NCBI GenBank assembly: GCA_022428285.1
Contig: JAKMCX010000156.1
Location: 1 to 51,389, forward strand
DNA: 51,389 bases
Source of the DNA: Flavobacteriales bacterium
GTDB lineage: Bacteria; Bacteroidota; Bacteroidia; Flavobacteriales_D; Sanyastnellaceae
Direction of reading: 5' to 3'
This document shows, piece by piece, positions 46,901 to 51,389 of the stretch. The position numbers were made by a program, and so were the translations under genes. A model generated the notes under the pieces. That model made no database searches and had not been told where the DNA came from. It saw only the letters and a program-made list of their open reading frames with translations. How positions within the stretch are numbered: position 1 is the stretch's first letter; every line of letters begins with the position of its first letter.

Positions 46901-48292
46901 CGTAAGGCGATGGGCAAGAAGAAGGCCGATTTGATCGCCAAGATGAAGCCCAAGTTCCTCGAAGGCGGAGGGGAGCGCGGCCACGACACCACCGTCTTGG
47001 AGAAAATCTGGAAGGACTGGGCGGCCTTTGCCAGCTATGCCTTCAACAAGTCACACTCGACGTGCTATGCTTGGGTGGCCTATCAAACGGCTTACCTCAA
47101 GGCCAACCACCCTGCAGAATTCATGGCAGCGGTGTTGTCCAACAACATGTCCGACATCAAGAAGGTGACCTTCTTTATGGAGGAGTGCAGGCGCATGGGC
47201 ACTTCGGTGCTGGGCCCCGATGTCAACGAGTCACAGTACAAGTTTGCGGTCAACGCCGAAGGGGCCATCCGCTTTGGATTGGGCGCCATGAGTGGCGTGG
47301 GAGAAGGGGCGGTGGCATCCATAGTGGAAAGCCGCACCGAGGAACCTTACAACAGCATTTTTGACTTCGCTGTCAAGGTCAACCTCAAGGACTGCAACAA
47401 ACGCGTGTTCGAGGCGCTGGCCCGAGGCGGTGGTTTTGACGACTTGCCCCATGCCATTTTCCGTGCGCAGTGTTTTGCAGAGGACACCAAGGGCCGCACG
47501 ACCATAGAATTGGCCATCCGCTACGGACAGGCCATCCAAGAAAGCGAGAATTCTTCGCAAGCCTCGCTGTTTGGGGGAGACTCCGGCGCCATGGAAATTC
47601 CCGAACCGCCGGTGCCCGTGTGTGACGAATGGGATCCTTTCGACAAGCTCGCCCGCGAAAAAGAAGTGGTGGGGGTGTACCTCTCGGGACATCCGCTCGA
47701 CGAATTCAAGGTGCAACTCGATCAGTTCTGCACACCAGGAGGCCTGTCCAATTTGGAAGACATGGTGGCCGCCCGCGGACGCACCATTTCTTTTGGTGGC
47801 ATGGTCACAGAGTCCGAGCACAAGGTGGGCAAGAACGGCCGGCCTTGGGGGGCCATGACCGTCGAGGATTACCACGGTTCGCAGCGCATGACGTTCTGGC
47901 GCGAGGACTACCTCAAATTCCGGGAATTCATGGTCTCGGGCTGGTTCCTCTTCATCAAAGGCAAGGTCCAGATGAAGCAATTTCGCGGCGCCGATGAACT
48001 CGAATTCAAGGTCACGCGCATCGAACTCCTGTCGGACGTCTTGGAAAAGATGGCGGGCAGACTCCGGGTACAGGTAAACCTGGCCAAGTTGGACACTGGA
48101 CTGGTAGAGCAGGTGTGCGCCTTGATCGAATCCAACCAAGGTGGAGTAGGGGTCACCGTGGAGCTTCACCATCCAGAAGCAGTGCTCGAGATGCCATCGC
48201 GCAGAAAGCGTGTGGCACTGTCTTCTGAATTGCTGGACGGATTGGAAGCGTTGGACGGTGTCGAATATAAGGTGCTCGGTAGCGGTGGATAA
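43973..48292 (+). CDS. dnaE: DNA polymerase III alpha subunit (DnaE) with fused N-terminal DnaQ-like 3'-5' exonuclease domain; exact start uncertain (43943, 43973 or 43991)
   Basis: N-terminus 'MILVYDTETTGLP' (ExoI), 'GHNIGFDVNIMGAE' (ExoII), 'HDAAYDVDAT' (ExoIII); then PHP 'FSHLHVHSQFSVLQA'; polymerase 'GPGRGSAAGSAVAYCTGITNVDPI', 'LPDIDIDFDDEGRGKVIDYV', 'FNKSHSTCYAWVAYQTAYLKANHPAEFMAAVL'. Confidence 0.95.
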   Translation: MAEIAPMILVYDTETTGLPRDWNAPLTDGENWPRLVQLAWQLHTPDGKLVSRGNRIVRPDGFTIPFNAAKVHGITTERAETEGVDLDSVLEEFGRDLDRAEYVMGHNIGFDVNIMGAEWIRRGAAAERVTDKATIDSKDEATEFCAIPGGRGGRFKWPTLTELHQKLFGTGFGDAHDAAYDVDATAKCFFALVQHGVIQRDGFPKGSAVQYEPPKLEAANFAQTKAKPAKAPQQSPAGGTPAASSNAAAIADVPFSHLHVHSQFSVLQATSSVQALVDKAVEAGMPAMGLTDRGNMMGAFHFVRAANKAGIKPIVGAELNVCRDHADRSKKDDGYPIVLLAKNRDGYHRLAKLSSLAYTDGFYYVPRIDRVQLLEYKEDLIVTTGGLFSEVPSLLLNVGDRQAEEAFLWWKNEFGANFYAELNRHGLEEEKVVNDFLLQMCTKHGVRYIAANNSFYTTRKEADAHDILLCVKDAANVSQPKRYVGKRGREFRFGLPNDEFYLKSPQEMKQLFADVPEAFHTVRDIVDGCEGYELERDVLLPAFDIPQEFVDPKDADDGGKRGENAYLRHLTYLGAEKRYEDINEEVRQRLDFELETIERTGYPGYFLIVQDFTTAAREMGVSVGPGRGSAAGSAVAYCTGITNVDPIAYDLLFERFLNPDRVSLPDIDIDFDDEGRGKVIDYVIDKYGANQVAQIITYGTMAAKSSIRDTARVMELPLGDADRLSKQMPDISLSKLFKLDDKSLKDKLRGQEGLDQVNAIKAIHDGHGLESEVLKKARVIEGSVRNTGIHACGVIITPDDITKFVPVATAKDSDMVCTQFDNSVAEDAGLLKMDFLGLKTLTIIKDAVRNVKLRSGVELDPEAFPLDDEATYELFQRGDTVGIFQYESVGMQRYLKDLKPTEFADLIAMNALYRPGPLEYIPAFVRRKHGQEPVKYDLDACEEYLAETYGITVYQEQVMLLSQKLAGFTKGEADTLRKAMGKKKADLIAKMKPKFLEGGGERGHDTTVLEKIWKDWAAFASYAFNKSHSTCYAWVAYQTAYLKANHPAEFMAAVLSNNMSDIKKVTFFMEECRRMGTSVLGPDVNESQYKFAVNAEGAIRFGLGAMSGVGEGAVASIVESRTEEPYNSIFDFAVKVNLKDCNKRVFEALARGGGFDDLPHAIFRAQCFAEDTKGRTTIELAIRYGQAIQESENSSQASLFGGDSGAMEIPEPPVPVCDEWDPFDKLAREKEVVGVYLSGHPLDEFKVQLDQFCTPGGLSNLEDMVAARGRTISFGGMVTESEHKVGKNGRPWGAMTVEDYHGSQRMTFWREDYLKFREFMVSGWFLFIKGKVQMKQFRGADELEFKVTRIELLSDVLEKMAGRLRVQVNLAKLDTGLVEQVCALIESNQGGVGVTVELHHPEAVLEMPSRRKRVALSSELLDGLEALDGVEYKVLGSGG

Positions 48293-48341
48293 GTTGACAC
48301 CCTTTGGCGACCTGAGTCACCTTGCACAACAAAAGCCCGGT

Positions 48342-48349
48342 TAAATTTG
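48342..48349 (+). promoter_or_regulatory. Candidate -7 element TAAATTTG for trxA
   Basis: Exact TANNTTTG match 20 bp upstream of the trxA ATG with a TTG at 48322-48324. Confidence 0.5.
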
Positions 48350-48368
48350 ATTCTAAATAACGCTCCCC

Positions 48369-48689
48369 ATGGCTATTGAAATCAACGAAGCAAACTTCGA
48401 AGAAGTCGTGATGAACACGGACAAGCCCGTGATGGTCGACTTCTGGGCAGAATGGTGTGGCCCTTGCCGCATGGTCGGTCCCGTCGTCGAGAAAATCGCA
48501 GGCGACTACGAAGGAAAAGCCGTCGTCGGCAAAGTCGACGTCGACTCCAACCAAGAAATCAGTTCGAAATTTGGTGTGCGCTCCATCCCAACCATCGTCT
48601 TTTTGAAGAACGGCGAAGTGGTCGACAAGTCGGTCGGAGCGGTCCCCGAGAACGTCCTGACAGAGAAGCTCGAGAAGCTGATGGCCTAA
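48369..48689 (+). CDS. trxA: Thioredoxin
   Basis: 'VMVDFWAEWCGPCRMVGPVVEKIA', 'VDVDSNQEISSKFGVRSIPTIVFLKNGEVV'. Confidence 0.97.
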   Translation: MAIEINEANFEEVVMNTDKPVMVDFWAEWCGPCRMVGPVVEKIAGDYEGKAVVGKVDVDSNQEISSKFGVRSIPTIVFLKNGEVVDKSVGAVPENVLTEKLEKLMA

Positions 48690-48715
48690 CCGCCACATCA
48701 ACCATTCAGATTTTG

Positions 48716-48742
48716 AAACGCCCCGCCGCAAGCGGGGCGTTT
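48716..48742. terminator. Intrinsic terminator hairpin AAACGCCCCGC-CGCAA-GCGGGGCGTTT
   Basis: Perfect 11-bp stem with T-tract, 27 bp after the trxA stop. Confidence 0.85.
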
Positions 48743-48767
48743 TCGTCTCCGTATCTTTGAAACAGCC

Positions 48768-49697
48768 GTGCCCATCAACCTGCAACCCCACCAGTTCCGA
48801 CAACTCGGATCGCTTGAATTCCTCGCCAAACAGGCGGTGGAAGGATTTATTACGGGACTGCACCGCAGCCCCTACCACGGATTCAGCGTAGAGTTTGCCG
48901 AACACCGGTTGTACAACCCGGGTGAGAGCATGCGCCATGTGGATTGGAAGCTCTACGCGCGCTCCGACCGGTTCTATGTCAAGACCTACGAGGAGGAGAC
49001 CAACTTGCGGTGTCAGATTGTATTGGACACTTCGGGCTCCATGTATTACCCCGCCGATGTCTCACCAGAGTCGGGCATGAACAAGATCAAGTTTGCCACC
49101 CATGCGGCAGCGACACTGATTGAGCTCTTCAAGCGCCAGCGCGATGCTGTGGGCTTGAGCTTGTTTGACAGCAACCTCAACGCGCACCACAAGGCCAGGT
49201 CTACCCAAGCCCACCAGCACCTCATGTACGCCGAGCTGGAAAAGGTGCTCTCGGGAGTGGGCCAAGGGGGAGGAGAAACCGCAGCCATCGAGGCGATTCA
49301 CACCATCGCCGAAGCCACACCGAAGCGATCGCTCATCGTCTTGTTCAGCGACATGCTGGACCGCACGCATGACCTCGATGCCATCTTCGCCGCACTGGCG
49401 CACTTGCGCCACGCCAAGCACGAAGTCGTCGTGTTCCATGTGCTGGACGAAAAGACAGAACAGCGTTTCGATTTTGCAGACCGCCCCACGACGTTCATCG
49501 ATTTGGAGAGCGGGGAAGAGGTCCGGGCCAACCCGGCCGAAGTCCGCGAAGCGTATGTATCCAAGATGGCCGCATTGCGCCGCGACCTCGACGTCAGGTG
49601 CGGTTCCGCAGGCATTGATTGGGTGGACGTTGACATTGCCAAAGGGGTCAATCCAGTCCTGACAGCCTATTTGCTCAAGCGGCAAAAGATGCGCTAA
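48768..49697 (+). CDS. DUF58 domain-containing protein (MoxR-associated type)
   Basis: GTG start; 'GFSVEFAEHRLYNPGESMRHVDWKLYARSDRFYVKTYEEETNLRCQIVLDTSGSMYY', 'SLIVLFSDML'. Confidence 0.85.
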   Translation: MPINLQPHQFRQLGSLEFLAKQAVEGFITGLHRSPYHGFSVEFAEHRLYNPGESMRHVDWKLYARSDRFYVKTYEEETNLRCQIVLDTSGSMYYPADVSPESGMNKIKFATHAAATLIELFKRQRDAVGLSLFDSNLNAHHKARSTQAHQHLMYAELEKVLSGVGQGGGETAAIEAIHTIAEATPKRSLIVLFSDMLDRTHDLDAIFAALAHLRHAKHEVVVFHVLDEKTEQRFDFADRPTTFIDLESGEEVRANPAEVREAYVSKMAALRRDLDVRCGSAGIDWVDVDIAKGVNPVLTAYLLKRQKMR

Positions 49698-49775
49698 TTG
49701 TTAATTTCTTTGATTTGATAATCAGTCGTTTAGGGTGGTTATCAACATTTCAACAGTGCGTTTCCTTGCGCAATT

Positions 49776-50234
49776 GTGAATGACGTGCTTTCTTGCCGGC
49801 CCATCACAACCGCCCTCGGGCACGCCATGGCAAAACACTTCCTGATCCGCCGCGCTACGCGCACCGCAGCTGCCTCTGCTGCCATGTTGGCCCCCGCTGC
49901 TTTTTCGATGGCCACGACAGCAGAATCCGCATTCGTTTTGCCCTCGAACCGCATCACTGTAAAGGACCCCATTCACAAGAAACACCTCTTGGAACGGATC
50001 CTCATCGATACGGAATCCAAAGAGCGCGTTGTGCTCCGTGTAGAAATGGAAGAAGAAAATTTTGTGCTCTATCAGGTTGGATTACCCAACGGTAGAGTGC
50101 TCCGAAGTGGCTCTTGGCTTCTCGCGCCAGGCCCCAACGAATTGATCCTCGATGCCAAAGAGTGGCCATTGGGGACCTTGGAACTCAGTGTCCTGACAAA
50201 GAAGGACCTGATGAAGCTCGATTTCGAAAGATGA
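49776..50234 (+). CDS. Hypothetical secreted/exported protein with a T9SS-CTD-like beta-sandwich pattern
   Basis: Ala-rich N-terminal hydrophobic segment (TAAASAAMLAPAAFSMATTAESAF) and 'RVEMEEENFVLYQVGLPNGRVLRSGSWLLAPGPNELILDAKEWPLGTLELSVLTKK'. Confidence 0.6.
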   Translation: MNDVLSCRPITTALGHAMAKHFLIRRATRTAAASAAMLAPAAFSMATTAESAFVLPSNRITVKDPIHKKHLLERILIDTESKERVVLRVEMEEENFVLYQVGLPNGRVLRSGSWLLAPGPNELILDAKEWPLGTLELSVLTKKDLMKLDFER

Positions 50235-50306
50235 GCTTTGATCACCGCGGAGGCATTTTCCGCAAAAAAAACCGATGCCACTTGTAACCACTTTAAAGCG
50301 CAACCG

Positions 50307-50314
50307 TATATTTG
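50307..50314 (+). promoter_or_regulatory. Candidate -7 element TATATTTG for tRNA-Asp
   Basis: Exact TANNTTTG, 44 bp upstream of the tRNA 5' end. Confidence 0.5.
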
Positions 50315-50357
50315 CGCTCCCGCAGACGAGAAGTCGAATGCGGAGGTCGAAAGACCA

Positions 50358-50434
50358 GGTCTGGTAGTTCAGTTGGTTAGAATACATGCCTGTCACGCAT
50401 GGGGTCGCGAGTTCGAGTCTCGTCCAGACCGCCA
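50358..50434 (+). tRNA. tRNA-Asp (anticodon GTC), CCA encoded
   Basis: Cloverleaf: acceptor GGTCTGG/CCAGACC, anticodon arm CATGC-CTGTCAC-GCATG (anticodon 50392-50394 GTC), T arm GCGAG-TTCGAGT-CTCGT, 3' GCCA. Confidence 0.96.
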
Positions 50435-50446
50435 ACACAAATCGAG

Positions 50447-50475
50447 AGTCCCTCAGCCCCAACGGCTGGGGGACT
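50447..50475 (+). terminator. Intrinsic terminator after tRNA-Asp: AGTCCCTCAGCC-CCAAC-GGCTGGGGGACT-TTT
   Basis: 12-bp stem with one G-T wobble, followed by a T-run. Confidence 0.8.
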
Positions 50476-50613
50476 TTTGCTTTCCACCTGTGCTTACCAC
50501 AGTGCTTACATGACCATCGATGGGGCGGCCATTGGAAACTGCTACAAACGCCCACAAATAGCCCTTTCAACCGATTCTTTCGTTATATACCTTGCAGGGA
50601 ACCAAACCATCTC

Positions 50614-51389
50614 ATGAGGAACCTACTTGCCCTCCTGCTCTTCGTGCCTAGCCTGTGCCTCGCGCAGGTCCCTGATTATGTTCCCTTGGAAGGATTGGTG
50701 GCGTGGTATCCATTTAATGGCAATGCCAATGATGAGAGTGGTAATGGTAATGATGGTGACTTGATTGGTAACCTAGACGTTACTGAAGACCGAAATGGCG
50801 TTAGCAATGCTGCGATCAATTTGTCAGGCGACGGAGCATATGTCAACCTCAATTGGATAGAAGATTTGCATCCCGCATCTGGAGAATTAAAAAAAAGCAT
50901 TTCCATCTGGTTTTCAATGAATGGAGGTTACTATAATCCACGGCTGTTTCAGTGGGGATGCGGCGGTTCTAATCAGGATTTATATATATACACATTTGGC
51001 ACTTCTGATGAACAGAGGGAAATGATAATCGATGGCGTCGGTGTTGTAACTGTATTAGGACAAACTTGGAATCATTTGGTAGTTACCTGGGACTTTGCCG
51101 GCGGCGGGCTAAATAGAGCTTATTTAAATGGTGTTCAGCTTGCTGAAGCTGAGAGTGTTCTTACAGAAAACTGGCTAATTTCAGGAGATATTAATATTGG
51201 CAGACTCCCTTGTCCAGCATATGATTCGTGGGGTGGATTGGTGGATGATATTGGGTTTTGGGAGAGGATTTTGACAGCTGAAGAAGTAAATTCTTTATTC
51301 ACAACTTCGTTTATGCCAGGCTGCACCGACTCCACCGCCTGCAACTTTGACTCAGAAGCCACCTCAGACAACGGCAGCTGTATTCTTTC
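50614..51389 (+). CDS. Secreted LamG/concanavalin-like domain protein, 3'-truncated by the window edge; starts a GCTD repeat at the edge
   Basis: Not in ORF track because it has no stop in the window. Translates MRNLLALLLFVPSLCLAQVPDYVPLEGLVAWYPFNGNANDESGNGNDGDL...WNHLVVTWDFAGGGLNRAYLNGVQLAEAES...GGLVDDIGFWERILTAEEVNSLFTTSFMPGCTDSTACNFDSEATSDNGSCIL. Confidence 0.85.
   Translation, partial: MRNLLALLLFVPSLCLAQVPDYVPLEGLVAWYPFNGNANDESGNGNDGDLIGNLDVTEDRNGVSNAAINLSGDGAYVNLNWIEDLHPASGELKKSISIWFSMNGGYYNPRLFQWGCGGSNQDLYIYTFGTSDEQREMIIDGVGVVTVLGQTWNHLVVTWDFAGGGLNRAYLNGVQLAEAESVLTENWLISGDINIGRLPCPAYDSWGGLVDDIGFWERILTAEEVNSLFTTSFMPGCTDSTACNFDSEATSDNGSCIL

Noticed and set aside
47231-48172. 313-aa minus-strand ORF
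   Set aside because: Antisense to dnaE; no motif support.
48153-48938. 261-aa minus-strand ORF
   Set aside because: Antisense to the dnaE end, trxA and the DUF58 start; spans a terminator hairpin, so unlikely to be a gene.

Overview
This is a chromosomal window from a Bacteroidota bacterium, probably a high-GC marine Flavobacteriales-type lineage. The lineage call rests on T9SS C-terminal sorting domains, SusC/SusD, PorT- and PorE-like proteins and TANNTTTG-type promoters. I see about 36 protein-coding genes, one tRNA-Asp(GTC), several intrinsic terminators, and no CRISPR array, rRNA or recognisable transposase. Both window edges cut a gene. Main blocks: (i) two paralogous secreted adhesin-like T9SS proteins built from Cys-rich 'GCTDxxACNYDxxATxDDGSC' repeats plus SprB-like repeats, with a third gene carrying the repeat at the right edge; (ii) a cysteine-dioxygenase/SAM-methyltransferase fusion next to pdxH; (iii) housekeeping genes (rlmI-like, recQ, tpiA, prmA, rho, phoH, rimM, rpsP, folE, dnaE, trxA); (iv) a maltodextrin/starch locus (two GH13, SusC/D, two accessory surface proteins, a NUDIX-type regulator) divergent from a pfkA-gap-kinase-pgmB-GH65 cluster. 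The most actionable new observation is an inverted repeat GGTGT-N7-ACACC at three promoter-proximal sites of the maltodextrin locus. It is a candidate operator for the catalytically degenerate NUDIX regulator. Other notable items are the thiol-dioxygenase/methyltransferase fusion, the DnaQ-DnaE fusion, a repetitive disordered insert in Rho, a repeat-bearing tail on ribosomal protein S16, and a domain shared between a SusE/F-position protein and the N-terminus of a GH13. All calls come from reading the sequence and ORF translations; no database search was run.
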